A stretch of DNA of 64,000 nt from Anarhynchus alexandrinus (GCA_008711295.1 VUYV01000101.1:629213-693212); one strand, 5' to 3'; positions 51,201-62,950 are shown, counted from the first letter of the stretch. Numbers and translations are program-made. The notes: a model not told the origin generated them from the letters alone.

Positions 51201-52421
51201 TTTGTATTACAATAAGGCACAGGCCCCTCAGTGATGGGAGTGCTGTGCATTCATCGGCGTAACTTTTAAGGGAAAAAGAGCATCAGTCTGGCAGATTTTA
51301 CAGCATCTCTTACCAAAAAAAAAGAAAAAAACCCTAAAAGTTTTCTAGTTTAAAAGAAGCAACCCAAAACAGCAGACCAGCAAGAGGTCTGAATATAGAT
51401 GCAATCTCCCAGCTCAAAACATTGTTCACAGGCTCCCCGTGTTTCTGCCTGCAGAAGAGAGACAGTGGTGAGACACCAAGATCCTTGGTAGATTTTCTGC
51501 AGTAGGAAGCAGTGGGAAACTAGCCCAGCCTGGGAGTTGCTGCAGAGGCATGGAGGCACCCCGTGTAGGGCTGGGCGAAGGTGTCTGGCACAGCCTTGGC
51601 AGGTTGCCTCTTGACTTCAGTGACAAACACCCACAGAGGGCCACTACATTTAGTGCCTGGACCACCGCTGGTGAATGGCCGGATCCAGGACCTCCTTAAA
51701 TTCCCTGGAAAAGGCATTGTGCTCAGTGAACGTGAATAGGTCTCAAGTTATCCTCTTTTTTGTTCATCCTACAAGTGAAACAGCTGTTAGGTGGATGAAC
51801 AAGGTAGAAAACAACCAAACAAAAGCCAATGGGGAAGGCAGAAATTGAGGCACCACAACACAACAGGCTTATTGTGGCAGGCTGTTAAGTTGATTGTGTC
51901 AAGGAAGGTTGGGATCCTTATAGTCCTGTTATCTGCCTGCTAGTTTNAAAGGTTGGGATCCAGGTTTGCTTATAGTCCTGTTATCTGCCTGCTAGTTTGT
52001 TCACCCTATGTTATTTCTTGCTCTCCCATACTTGCCCTTTTAGATTACACTCTATTCTGGGACCAGTGTGCCATTCCCGCCTGCATTTGGAGAGAGTCAT
52101 GGGTTCCTTCACCATAAAAATAAGGCTTTTGCAAAACCAGTCACTTTATGTCAATAATGTGCAATTAGCAATTTCCCAGCAGTTGTGCAGGTTTGGTGAG
52201 ATGCATGGCCCTTTTGGCTAGGAATTTTTGCTTTTAAATCTCTTTTTGTTACTTCTAAGCCCGTAACAACTCCTTCTTAACTTTCTCCAGGGGGAATCTG
52301 CACCTACCGTGCAAAGATGGGCAACCTCCAGGTCTACGAGGAAGACCCATGCGACAGAGACAACTACTACGTCAACAGCGTGATTAGGCGAGCCCAGTAC
52401 TTTAAAAGACATGGGTTCTAG
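48235..52421 (+). CDS. goose-type lysozyme family protein (LYG1/LYG2-like), complete
   Basis: Goose-type lysozymes are secreted muramidases that cut peptidoglycan between MurNAc and GlcNAc. Coding exons: 48235-48277, 49132-49221, 50283-50479, 50734-50872 and 52291-52421. All have GT-AG borders and the phases chain, giving 199 codons. The start has a good Kozak context (CACCATG). Residues 1-15 form a short signal peptide (MIHALLLLGLTALV). The mature protein has SCYGDIS, the four family cysteines (22, 36, 44, 75), the catalytic Glu in SQESRAG (Glu88, goose Glu73), GLMQ, and the C-terminus RRAQYFKRHGF. Aligned without gaps to goose lysozyme, the Asp86 position is Gln101 (Asp sits one earlier, at 100) and Asp97 is Gly112. 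Three extra cysteines (131, 160, 177) are present, and the last two resemble mammalian LYG1. The position next to TXNDC9 fits the LYG1/LYG2 cluster; which paralogue it is remains open, so no symbol is given. Confidence 0.92.
48278..52290 (+). other. lysozyme-gene introns
   Basis: Four introns: 48278-49131, 49222-50282, 50480-50733 and 50873-52290. Apart from the local duplication around an N at 51907-51998, nothing was recognised in them. In particular there are no second-copy lysozyme exons. Confidence 0.5.
51907..51998 (+). repeat. local direct duplication around an N
   Basis: A segment running GGTTGGGATC ... TTATAGTCCTGTTATCTGCC ... GCTAGTTT occurs twice, at 51907-51946 and 51951-51998. 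The copies differ only by an extra internal 8 bases in the second. An N (51947) sits between them. This is typical of a mis-joined assembly gap, or a real short tandem duplication. Confidence 0.8.
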
Positions 52422-53438
52422 CTCATAAACCTGCCCCGCCACTGAGCCTCTCCTCTACATAGACTAGCCCAGTAGTGATTATAGTACCCAGAGCAGTTCC
52501 TCAGGTCTCCTGGCATGACCAATGCTGTTGGCAACGGCACCTTGCTCGCTCTAGCAAACCCCAGCTCTTCACTCGTCGATGGGCAAGCTCAACACTGCCT
52601 TCCAGGGGACCTGCAGGGAAGAGAAACCATGAGCTTGGGGCCTTTTGAAGGCAGGCGGGGACAGACCAGCGATGTTTAAGTGCTGGTGAGGAAGGTGCCT
52701 CCTCTCATTCAGAGCTGAACCCAGGGCTGTTCGTGCATCCCCCAGGTGTGGGCGTGCAAGCAGCTCTCCATGGGCATCGGCTGTACTCTTCCCATCTTTT
52801 CCATCCACCTCCTTCTGTCCCCCTGGCCAACAAAGAGGAGAAGCCCCCAAATTGAAATCTTCCTTCCCCTTGATTGTGATAGCTCATGGACAATGAAGAG
52901 ACTGCTCAACAAACCTCTGCTCTCTGCATGTTTCTGCACTAGCTGTGTATTCCCGTGTCCAGCCTTGTGGGGGGCAACACTAAACACGCTTCTGTTAGTC
53001 TCCTGAGTCCTGGAGACCACAGCTGTGGGGGGGCTGGAGACCTCTTCAGGGTGAAAATCAGCCTCACACAGGGGCAACCCTCTGTATGGGAAGTACTGCA
53101 AGTGCCACAGCAGGCACGCAAAACATCTTTCCATTAGAGAGCAGCCCTCCGAGTAGGAGCCAGCCCCGTACGTACTCACCTCAGGAGCTGTATCGCAACA
53201 ATAGTGTTGGTAAAAAAAAACCCACAACCTTTCCTGCTTTAGCTTTGGCACCTTTATGCTGGGTTTCCTCCAAGTTTAAAAGCGTTTCAGCATCTGTCCC
53301 TCTGCCAGGAATCCCAACTTCTAATTAGGCGTGAATTTGCTCTGGGTTTATAAGCTCTGTTTGAAAGCGTTCTTCAATGTGGATGGGTCTGGGTGCAAAT
53401 TTAGGTTTATTGAGAATAATACTGAGAATAAGAGAGAA

Positions 53439-53444
53439 AATAAA
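53439..53444 (+). terminator. possible polyadenylation signal for the lysozyme gene
   Basis: AATAAA about 1.0 kb after the lysozyme stop, followed within 30-40 bases by a long T run. Another AATAAA is at 53689-53694. Which one is used, if either, cannot be told from sequence. Confidence 0.35.
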
Positions 53445-53835
53445 GATAAATGTTGAATCCCAATCTTTTTTTTTTTTTTTCAATTTCATGGGGTCCAGTG
53501 GGCAGCAACCTGAAACTCGAGTAAATAACCCAATTCAGTACTCTTGGAATGGGTCTAAAACTTAATTTTGAGAACACGGAGAGGAAAATGGTGCTGCAGA
53601 CTGGGGTGGGTGAGAAGATCTGGGCTGGGAGGCAGGGCATGAGGCAGCCCGAGAGCCGCACTTCTCACCCCGTATCTGTGAACAGGGGAATAAAGACATT
53701 CACGTTTAACCTTTTGAATAACCATTTGGGAGGCACCAGGGCACCTTTGCGCCGGCTGTCACCATTGCCGACGCATGTGCCCGGGCTGCCAGACAGGCTC
53801 AACGCAGGCAGCATGAGACCTCATTCGGATACAGC

Positions 53836-53903
53836 TTTGGCAAGTGGAGTGATTTTAATGCTTTGCTCCTTTGGCAAGTGGAGCAATTTTAATGCTGTGC
53901 TCC
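53836..53903 (+). repeat. 34-bp tandem duplication
   Basis: Two adjacent 34-base copies (53836-53869 and 53870-53903) of TTTGGCAAGTGGAG...ATTTTAATGC...GCTCC differ at about three positions. Purpose unknown; it is probably a chance replication-slippage product in intergenic DNA. Confidence 0.8.
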
Positions 53904-53909
53904 TTGTCT

Positions 53910-55045
53910 TGCCAGTCACTCATCTGCTTAGTGTTGCGGCAAGGACTGTGCGTGATGAACGTATTTGCAAGCAAACTCATTTTATCATCTCTGGAGACCA
54001 GAGGGAGCTCTAGGACATTGCTAATGTTACTGGGGTTTTTTAAGGCTACAGAAAACAGTTCAGTGTTGAGCAACCGGCGGTATTAAACTATATATTATTT
54101 AGTCTTTAGTGAATTCTGTGCTATACTAAGATAATTTTAGTAAAATCATTACTTTGTAATACAAACTTGTGAGACATATCACATGGCTTGATCCCTTCTA
54201 CTTGAAATAGCTTATGTAAAATTCATAGGTTGAAGTCTTTGGTGCATTATGTTATATAAACATTTATGTTATACAAACCTCTTATGTAAAACCTATGAAT
54301 GCATTTTTGGTAGATCAGTATAAAATTCAAATGGGGCAGGGAATCTCATTGCTGCCTACGTGCATAAAGGTGGTTTTTTGAATTTAGAGGGTGAACAACA
54401 GTGGAGCTTTGTTTGGTTCCCTTCATGACATCTTTAATTGCTTCCAGCAGGCTCCCTGTCACCACTACTGGTGTTGCCATCCCTGCGGATCCATGAGCTC
54501 CTCAGGAGCCCAATTTCTCCATGTGTTTCCTATGAAGCTGCTGCTTCATGTTATGGCAGCAACAGCCAAGGGCCTGCGGTCCTGCCTGCTGGCTTCTGCA
54601 GCATTGCTACAAACAATTATTTATTTTTTAAGTCTATGTAAAAGTCCTGATTATGGGAATTCCATATTTTGTTTCAAATATTATTTTAGGGTATCAGCAC
54701 TTTGTGGTGAGTGAGGCAAATCTCTGCAGAAAACGAGTTGAAATATAATTGCTTGATAAATTGGCAGGGAGGGCTAAATAATTAAGGAAAGTTTAACACT
54801 GGCGCACTGCCTTAAGATTTGATCAAAAGCTTTCCTGATAGTGAGTTCAGATTGCTTTTCCCCTCCAATCTTTTTCTGGTCACCCGTGCCCGTGTTACTG
54901 GAAGTTACTCGTCTGGCTGGCATACGCAGGGCTGCTGCGGTCGCACCCTTGGTCACTCCTTTGACAAGTGGCCGATTGAAAAAAAACAGGCAGCTTGCAA
55001 AGCACATGTTCTAATACCAAGTGACATATCAGAAAAAGCAGCAGC
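53910..55045. other. intergenic DNA between lysozyme gene and solo LTR
   Basis: Nothing recognised. It includes an AT-rich part with imperfect repeats of TTATGTTATA / TTATGTAAAA type near 54.2-54.3 kb. Confidence 0.4.
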
Positions 55046-55050
55046 ACGGG

Positions 55051-55647
55051 TGTATTGGGTCTGGCTGAGATGGAGTTAACTTTCCCCATGGCAGCCCCCA
55101 TAGTGCTGTGCATTGTATTGGTAGCTAAAAAGATGTTGATAACACACCAATGGTTTGGCCACTGCTGAGCGGTGCTCACACAGCATCAAGGCTGTCTCTC
55201 CAACATTCCCGCCTCACCAATAGGCTGGGGGTGGGCAAGACCTTGGGAGGGGACATAGCCAGGACAGCTGACCCAAACTGACCAAAGGGATATTCCGTAC
55301 CATATGACACCTGCACAGCAATAAAAGCTAAGAGAAAGGAGAAGGAGGGGGAGCATTCGTTATCACATTTGTCTTCCAGAGCAACCACTATGCATACTGA
55401 AACCCTACTTCCTGGGAAGTGGCTGGACATCACATGCTGATGGGAAGTAGAGAATAAATCTTTTGTTTTCCTTTGCTTCCATGTGCGGCCTTTGCTTTTG
55501 CTTTATTAAACTGCCTTTATCTTGACCCATGAGGGCCCATGAGGGTTTTTTTCCATCTTATTTTCTCCCCACCTTGTCCTGCTGAGGAAGGGAGTGATAG
55601 AGCAGCTTGGTGGGCACCTGACATCCAGCCAAGGTCAGCCCACCACA
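55051..55647 (+). mobile_element. second solo LTR, related avian ERVL-type subfamily
   Basis: It begins TGTATTGGGTCTGGCTGAG and ends GGTCAGCCCACCACA, with TG...CA ends. Flanks ACGGG (55046-55050) and ACAGG (55648-55652) could be a 5-bp target duplication with one change. It shares several blocks with the LTR at 5290 (GATGGAGTTAA, GTTGATAACACA, AGGGATATTCCGTACCAT, TTATTAAACTGCCTTTATC). It differs elsewhere, so it is a sister subfamily. It has a TATA-like AATAAAAGC near 55.32 kb and ATTAAA at 55505-55510. No gag or PBS-like sequence clearly follows, so it is read as solo, not the 5' LTR of the pol fragment 6 kb away. Confidence 0.8.
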
Positions 55648-55659
55648 ACAGGTAAGGAA

Positions 55660-58600
55660 AAAACATCTGGTAAGGAAAAGCCGAATCAGAGGGGAAAGAA
55701 AGGTCCAGGGAATCACAGGCCAGGGCACCTGGCTGCAACACCGAGAAAGATGCTAGAGTAAAGGATTGCATGATTGCTTCATAAACACCTGGGGGACGAC
55801 GAAGCAGCAAGAAATAGTCAGGAGGGCTCTGGCAGCCTGCCTCGGCATGGAAAAACCATCTCAGACCAACCAAAGTCCTTATCTCACTGGGTAAGTGGCC
55901 AAGAGAGAAGCCATGGTCGTGCCATATCATGAGCTCGATCAAGCAGCAATCGGAAGTGCCCTCATATGTGAAGCGCCTTAAGATAAGTACAAAAAGCACT
56001 GGTTGTCAGCAGCTTGTGGTCAAACTGATGAGACATTTCAAGTGGAACCTCACAAGCCTGTCCTACATCAGTTTCTCTCAAATTTGTGGTCAGAAAATGA
56101 ATGGTGAAATGAATGAAAGAGCTATCAAACCATGGGTGATGGCCACACCGAGAGGGAACTTGAGCACTTCCACTAATGGTTAAAAACTACGAAAACCTAT
56201 TAGTTTTCAAAGCACTGAAATAAAGTAAACACGGGTGCAAAACACTCGAGGAGCCCAAGCAGGAGTATAAACAGTGGAGGAGCAGGCAGGCCACCATCTG
56301 CAGAAAGGGTTGGGGCAGGGGGTGAGGGGACAGTGGGAACTGAAGAAGTCAATGCCGGGGCCGGGGGAAGGGAGGAAGAGAAAAACAGAGGAGGCAAAAT
56401 CCCATTTAGGGTTTTATCTTTGTCATAGCACTGTGTATGAAGCACCTGGCGTAATTCTTCTCTCAGCTATTCAGCTGTCAGCATCAGTGAGGCTCGGCTA
56501 CAGTCTGTCGCACCAACAAAAACGTGCTCAGGAGGATCGCAACTCAAATGGAAGGTACAGCCTGTAGGAAACAAGGAATTAGATTTTCTTTCTTTTTTTC
56601 CAGAAAAGGGAAAGAAGACTCAGTTACAATTTTCTAATATGTAAAAGGAACGGAGGGCAATGACCCCCGTCCTTCCCTTCCCCTTGAGGGTAAGGCAAGT
56701 AGCATTGAGTTCAGCAGCAGGTTTGTGTTGGATACCTCAAAAAACTTTCATGGTGATGAAGCAATGCAACATTCACTGGGCGTTTTAAAGAAAAAGCAAG
56801 ACCAACATGTTAAAGTAGCTGTATGTCATGCTACTGTAGGGTGGGGAAATGCAATAGGTGTTGTTTAAGGACCTTTCCAGGCTAATAGCGCTGCATCACA
56901 ATCAGCAGTCAGCAAATCGTAATGACAACAAATTACAGACAGGGAAGAAAAATCTTCTCTGTTAGGGTCCTATGCTTTGATTTTACAACCCATGTCAGTA
57001 TTGGGAAATGTATCGAAATGTGCTTCTTACAATAAACAGCAAATGTGAGGTGGCAAACTTACTCTCTCACCAACTTGTTAAGCTGCCGGCTGTGTGGGCC
57101 GATCCCTTCATGGCTCAGGCGGGGATCTGTGTGAAGTCTGGGGCTGCGCTGACCGTCTTTCATAGACACCAGGCAGAGGGAGCAATTAAACAACCTGTTT
57201 CAGCAGTAACTGAAGCAGTAGGAAACCACTGCCAAAAGCAAGTTCCCATGGGCCAGAGCGGTAAGCCACGTGGGCAAACAGATTGCATTGATGACTGACT
57301 GGAGCTGGCTCAGTTTGAGCCACACGCTCGTGTCTCTCTCTCCGAGAGATGCAGAAAACAAAGGAAAATGCCACCACAGCAGTGCAGTGCTGAATAACTG
57401 AGTTTGTTCTGCTTCGTTACTCATTGAAAAAGTGGGCTGGGATTTCCTAGCCAGCAACCTGTTCCCAGGACGGTGTTTATCTGGTGGTTGCCTCAGGCAC
57501 ACTCAGGACCACACCCCAAAATACTAGGCTCATCTTATGGGGTTTTCTTCCTGATAAAAACAACCTCATGTTTTATCCAGGCCAGAAAGGGCAACACTGG
57601 CTTCCCTTTAATCTGGAGGTGTCAGATGAATATGAGAAATGGGTAATATTGGTGGTCGGTCAACCCTGAAGTCTGTCTCTAGCAGCAGCAGGAGGAAAAG
57701 CTGCTTAGGGAGGACACATGAGCTTGGCTGCTTTCTGCAGTCCATTTTCCTCCTATGCCCCCAGCATCCCCAGCTGTTTAACAGAAGTGGCAGGAGACAT
57801 GTCCACCCTTTGTATAGCACTGTTGTCCATGAATCCATCCAGTCGCTTTGGGGATGTGCTAGTGCTGTTGGCCTCCACAGCGGCAAAGCCATGGCCATAG
57901 GTTCCTTGGTAATGCTGGTTTGAATCTTTATAAAATCCTGTTTGAAGACCCAGCTATACTTCACACACTGACCTTTATCCGTGTACTCACTGGCACCATC
58001 CCAGAAGACCATCAGGAACCAAGGCAGGATTGCTCCTCATGGGAGCTGGGCTGCCTGTCTCTCAGCTGACAAGGTTTATCCATCACCTCAGTGATCTTAT
58101 CTTTAACGTACACTCGCCTATATGGTCCAGGGACAGGCACCAGCCTGTGGTCCCAAGGACCCCTCTGGACCCAGTGCTGCAGCTGGGGGTGACACTGGCC
58201 ACCCACCAGCATGCTGGCACTGATGCTGCCCAGCAGCAGAGCCCTTGCCCAGGCTGCCTGCTCTGCTGTGGCACAGCTCAGTGCCCCCAACTGTCCCGTC
58301 CGGGGCAGACTCACTGTCGGGGAGGCTTTCTATTTGCTCCAGTACTTACTATTTATACTGAATTAATCTGGCTCCTACCAACTGTCCCAGGGTGGGAAAG
58401 TACCCACAGCCTCCACAGTAAAGACTGGCACGAAGGCTACAAAGGACTACTAAGGCTTTGTCACCCCTGAGTGCCCCTTTCACACCTTTTTCACCAAGCA
58501 GCCCTAACATTCCCCTGGCTGCTTTTGATGTATTTGAAGACATTTTGCTAACAGTTTGAGCATCCCTTGCAAGGCATTCTCCAAAACCTTTTCCTTGTTT

Positions 58601-60860
58601 ATGTGTGACCTGTGTTTTGTGTCAACTTACCACCAATTCTCAGATGGACAAGTTTTCATTTCCTGCATAGAAGCCTTTTTCTTATGGCAGTCCCCTTAAC
58701 TTTTCCTTTGAGGGGGCAACATTTTGTTTTCTTCCGGAGTTGTGGCATCTTTTTAGTGTGGGCTTCTAGCATGGTATTTTTGAATAGCCTCCAGGATGCT
58801 TGCAGCCTTCTTCAGTTGGGGCTGCTCCTTTTTGCTGGAGAGTGTTGTCTTCCTTGAAAACAAATACTCCCATATTGGATGCACATGGCCTGCTTTTTCC
58901 CATTTCAGTGTTAAAAGGGATCATATTGTGGGATTGCAACCTCGGAGCAGTTTCCCACTAGCACTCCTCAAATGAAGCCCTTGTACCTATCCCTAGTACT
59001 TGTTTTTGTAGGTTCCCAGACCATCTCTTCCTGGAAGTAGTGATTTATTGCCACCCAAAATTCTGCTTCTGCATCTCATCCTGATGAGGTGCTGATCCAG
59101 TCTATACACAAGCTCCCACTCATACCACCATCCTGTATTTGCTGCTTCTGTGGTCTCACTGACTGCTATCACTGCCCTTATAAATGATCGATAGTACAGT
59201 TCTACCATGGCATTTTTAGCAATAGCCACTGGGATTTCCACCCACAGGTTTTTAGGGTGCTTCTCTTTTCCTGTAACATTTTATGCTGCTACACTTTTAT
59301 CTTTCACTTATGGCATCACTTCTCCACCTCTACATCCTACTCTGTCGTTCGTATAAGGCTGGCAGAGCTGTAACTCATTGGTTTTCTAGCGTCCACCAAG
59401 TCTCTGAGATGCCTGCTTTCTCAGGTTGTCATTTGGCACCAGGCATTTCGGTCCTTCTGTCTTGTTTTTGAAGCCTCTAGCAACCGTGCGGAAGCACTTT
59501 TAAGTTTGCCCTCACTTCATTGCTTAATATTGCACATACCAAACCATTGACACTGTATTTGTCTATTTTGTCTTTAATAATAAATAATTGTCTTTAACAA
59601 TAAATAATTATTGTGATCATGCTGTTTATTTCCCTCCTGATTTTTTCAGAGGTAAACTGAATGTCAACCATGTCCACCATGTAGATCACATCAGTTCAGA
59701 TCAGTTAGTCCTCTGCATCTCTCAGCTTTCCCCTGCTTCTAGTGGAAATGCTCCTCTACAAGCTCTTTGATTTCCAGTGCCACAGCCTGGCTGCGTTACA
59801 GCTCAGGTGCAGCCTGCCCCTTCTAGGCTGTTCCTCTTGTCCATGAAGTTTCACCAGTTCCTCACATGCCTCAACTATCTACAAGCCCCTCCATTTCCCC
59901 ACGAGGCCACCGTGCAGCCTCGGGACAAGGTACCTGCCCCCACTGCGGGACCTCCCAGGACCTAAAACATCCTGCCTCCCTGCCCCTGGTTGGGTAACTT
60001 CCCACAGTTTAAATGGGTTTAATTGCTTTGGGAAGCTTGTATCAGCCTAGTCTTTCCCCTGAAGGCATAACTAGGATCACTCATTTCTTACCCTTCCCTT
60101 ATTAAGCTAATTAGCAATAGAGGAGAAATGTTCATGAGCATGAAATAACCCACACAGTGAGGACGCAGATGACCTGAGACTCTCTCATGCCTTCACCCCA
60201 CGAGCTGCCCTGTTGCAGCCCTCGGCCTTCCAAAAATACTTAATTTCCAAGAACTGGAAATTTTCTTGTTGGAAGGCAGGCAAGGAGAAAATTGTTCCCA
60301 TTTCTGTCCTTTAAATCAGGTTTTATTTTATGAATTCCCTGCCTATTCAGCCACACCTCAGTTGATTCAGATCAAGGAATTGACAAAAGTTCAGGAGGGG
60401 GTTGGATATATGCACGGGTACAGAAATCAGGAATATAAATTCCTGTCATAATAATTTAAATCCTGGCAGCATATTTTTTGTACCTTTTCCTTAGGAACAG
60501 AGACAATCTCTAAGAAGACATGGCCACATGCTTGAACCACAAGGGCTGTATTGGGGACCATGTTATCCCACAGATATCTTCCCTGCAGCATTTAATTGCC
60601 GGAGGCTGTCCTTCCCTCCTGCCAGGCACAGGAGAGAAGAGTAAAGAGTAGCTGCTTCTGATCTGATCCAGTGCCCGGCAGTCTGGGTTCTGGGTAAATG
60701 ATAATTGTCTCTCCCATGTGACTGCTGTGATCAGTGAAGAGCTGCCTACTGATAGGTCATGGATCCTGTTTATTGACTGGATCATTGTGGCCCTTGCTGT
60801 ATGTACTATAGGTAGGTGTCATGCACTTAACACATACCCAAACTATTTCCGTAGCAGGGC
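55660..60860. other. intergenic DNA, no gene recognised
   Basis: About 5.2 kb with scattered ORFs (for example minus-strand ORFs at 57608-58012 and 58993-59241) that I could not assign to any family. A stretch at about 58.34-58.56 kb read on the minus strand (TTCAAATACATCAAAAGCAG...) faintly resembles CR1 and may be an old LINE piece. A 20-22 base tandem duplication (TTGTCTTTAAYAATAAATAA) lies near 59.57-59.61 kb. Confidence 0.35.
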
Positions 60861-60869
60861 TGTCAGGTT

Positions 60870-61846
60870 GCTCTATACGGAGGCTACAGAGCCAGCAGGG
60901 CTGTTGTGGCCAAAGGTTGATGGCCAGCAGTTCAAAGTCTTGCTGGTGGCCAGCTACTAGGGGCATCCCTTGGGGACTGATCCTGCAGCTAGTACCGTTC
61001 TGTGTCCTCAGTACCAACGTGGGACAGAGAGTGCTGCCAGCAAGTTCAGAGGTGCTTTGTGAGACAGGACTGCTGGTTAGAGGAATGTGGACAGGCTGGA
61101 CAGGAATCTCATGAAATTCAACTACAGGTGCTGTCAAGTCCCTCACCTGGGATGAAAAAGCCCCAGGCAACAGTACATGCTGGAGACCAGCCAATTTGAA
61201 AGCAGTTCTGCAGAGAAAGCCCTGGGGGTCCTGGTGGACAACAAGTTGACCACGAGTGGTTAATGCACCCTTACAGCAAAGGCAGCTACCAGACTCCTGG
61301 GCTGCAATAGGAAGACTGTCACCAGCAAGTCCAGGGAACTGATCCCCCCCGTCTACTTGGCACTTGTGCTGAGTTTTGGGCTCCCCAGTATAAAATGGAC
61401 CCTGACGTGCTGTAGGCCAGTGCAGGCCACCAAGCTGGAGCACAACTTATACAAGCAGAGGCTGAGGGAACTAGGTCTGCTCAGCCTTTTGGGAGGCATT
61501 TCCAGACACCTCTGTGGAGCTTATAGAGAAGATGGAGTCATACTTTTCTCAGAGGTACACAGCAAGAGGGTCAGAAGCAACAGTCACATGTTGCAACAAG
61601 GCAAATTTGGACTTGATAAAAGAAAAGGAATTTTTCACAAAAAACAGTGGGTGGTTAAGCACTGTACCAAGTTGCACAGGGAGGCTGCAGAATCTCCATC
61701 CTCAGAGGTGTTCAAAACTTGACAGTGCAAGGCCCCGAGAAACCCAATATAGCTTCAAAGTTGGTACTGCTTTGAGCAAGGGGTTGGACTAGAGACCACC
61801 TGAGGTCCTCTCCAACCTCAGTCACTCTGTGCTTCTGTGGCTTTAT
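60870..61846 (+). mobile_element. 5'-truncated CR1 LINE, 3' end of ORF2 and 3' UTR
   Basis: The text follows the 3' half of avian CR1: a GGGGACTGATCCTG segment, GGAATGTGGACAGGCTGGA, ATGAAATTCAAC, GGGGGTCCTGGTGGACAACA, TTTTGGGCTCCCCAGTA, AGGCTGAGGGAACTAGGTCT, a GGGGTTGGACTAGA segment and GAGGTCCTCTCCAACCTCAG. It ends at the CR1-type terminus TCTGTGCTTCTGTGGC. Many indels and stops show it is dead. The 5' truncation is typical of CR1 reverse transcription. The left border is approximate. Confidence 0.88.
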
Positions 61847-61872
61847 GAAGATGCAGCAAGAAGGGAGAATGG

Positions 61873-61898
61873 AAAACGTAGATCTAAAACGTAGATCT
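61873..61898 (+). repeat. 13-bp perfect tandem repeat
   Basis: AAAACGTAGATCT occurs twice in a row (61873-61885 and 61886-61898) in the short spacer between the CR1 end and the ERVL pol fragment. Confidence 0.9.
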
Positions 61899-62272
61899 AA
61901 TCTCAGCACGTGTGGTGAGAGAGACAAAGCATGATTGTGTGCCCCACCACCAATGTAGCCTTTATCTCCTGTAACTCTGCCCAAGCGATAACGAGGTGGG
62001 AAGTGGTGTTCAACAGTTGATTATCAACACCTAATTGCTAATACAGCCCCGCTAACAGCTGCTCTACCAAACATTGCAAACTTAGCAGCTACTTTGCAAG
62101 CAGCTACACACCGACCAATGGCGGCACTAGATGTAAAAGATGTGTTCTTTATGGTTCCCTTCAAGGAAGAGGATAAAGAGAAGTTTGCTTTCACTTGGGA
62201 GGGAATACAATACACCTTTAACAGACTCCCACAGGGGTATAAACATTCACCCACAATTGCTCATGCCACACT

Positions 62273-62950
62273 CTTGCATTTAGTGAAATCAACTTTTGCC
62301 ATGACTATAAGCCTGACACTGGATGCACGAACAACCTGTCTGCTGTAGGTCTGGCTGCATTCAAAAGAGCAATCAGGTGCATTAATAGTATGGTTTATTT
62401 TTATGCAACATATAGATTCTTTATGTTTGCCGGTGATAAATGCACTAAACTGCAGTATAGCTATATAGCTTTAAAGGTACGATTGCAGTTACAAGCTTGA
62501 TTTCCCAGGTAAGCACTCAGCGTGGCCGAGGAAAAATCTTACCAAAAGGTGTCCCTTTTAGTAAGGGGGGGCAAGAAGGACAAACACGTCAATCTGTCCC
62601 TACAGTTTGGGGTTGAATTCTCGCCCCTCAATTAAGTACGATTTCGGGGTAATATTTATATTCCTATTGTACAATGTGAGTGGGTGGGCCTGTGGTCAAG
62701 CCATCGTTCCTTGTGGTTTTACCGTTAGCCCTTGCACAAAATATTTCTTGCTCCTTGTGGTTGTGCTGTTAGCCGTTGCACAAAACATTTCTTGTGAAAA
62801 GTGGAAGAATGGGACTGTGTGCTCTCTATCCTACTTCTTGCTCCTCCCCAGTGCCATGGCAGCACAAACCACCAGGTCTTCACCCAGTTTTCGTGTCTGC
62901 TCTGGGCACCAGGTGTTTATGGCTTTGCTACTGTTTTGTGCTTCCAATAT
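62273..62950. mobile_element. unidentified 0.68-kb insertion inside the ERVL reverse transcriptase
   Basis: RT similarity stops just after IAHAT (62272) and resumes at the ALAELLQAV segment (from about 62951). Candidate duplicated target bases are CACT at 62269-62272 and 62952-62955, or ACACT/GCACT as five bases. The offset between the two RT parts fits the frame change: left part frame 0, right part frame 2, spacing 683 bases. The insert has no TG...CA ends and I do not recognise it. It contains a 42-base repeat. It could be an LTR-like or non-autonomous element, or the result of a more complex rearrangement. Confidence 0.55.
62709..62794 (+). repeat. 42-bp direct repeat inside the insertion
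   Basis: CCTTGTGGTT...GCACAAAA.ATTTCTTG occurs at 62709-62750 and 62753-62794, with about five mismatches and two spacer bases. Paired repeats of this kind occur in LTR U3 enhancers, which would suit an LTR-like origin of the insert. That reading is speculative. Confidence 0.75.

Noticed and set aside
55640..55690. Repeated TCTGGTAAGGAAAAG-like phrase after the LTR, considered as a primer binding site
   Set aside because: Does not resemble a tRNA 3' end complement; just a short local repeat.
57608..58314. Minus-strand ORFs considered as retroviral RNase H or integrase
   Set aside because: Isolated letters resemble such domains but no ordered motif set was found; left unassigned.
58340..59241. 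Possible minus-strand CR1 or gag-like sequence
   Set aside because: A short CR1-like phrase near 58.52 kb and an unassigned 82-codon ORF are not enough to call an element.
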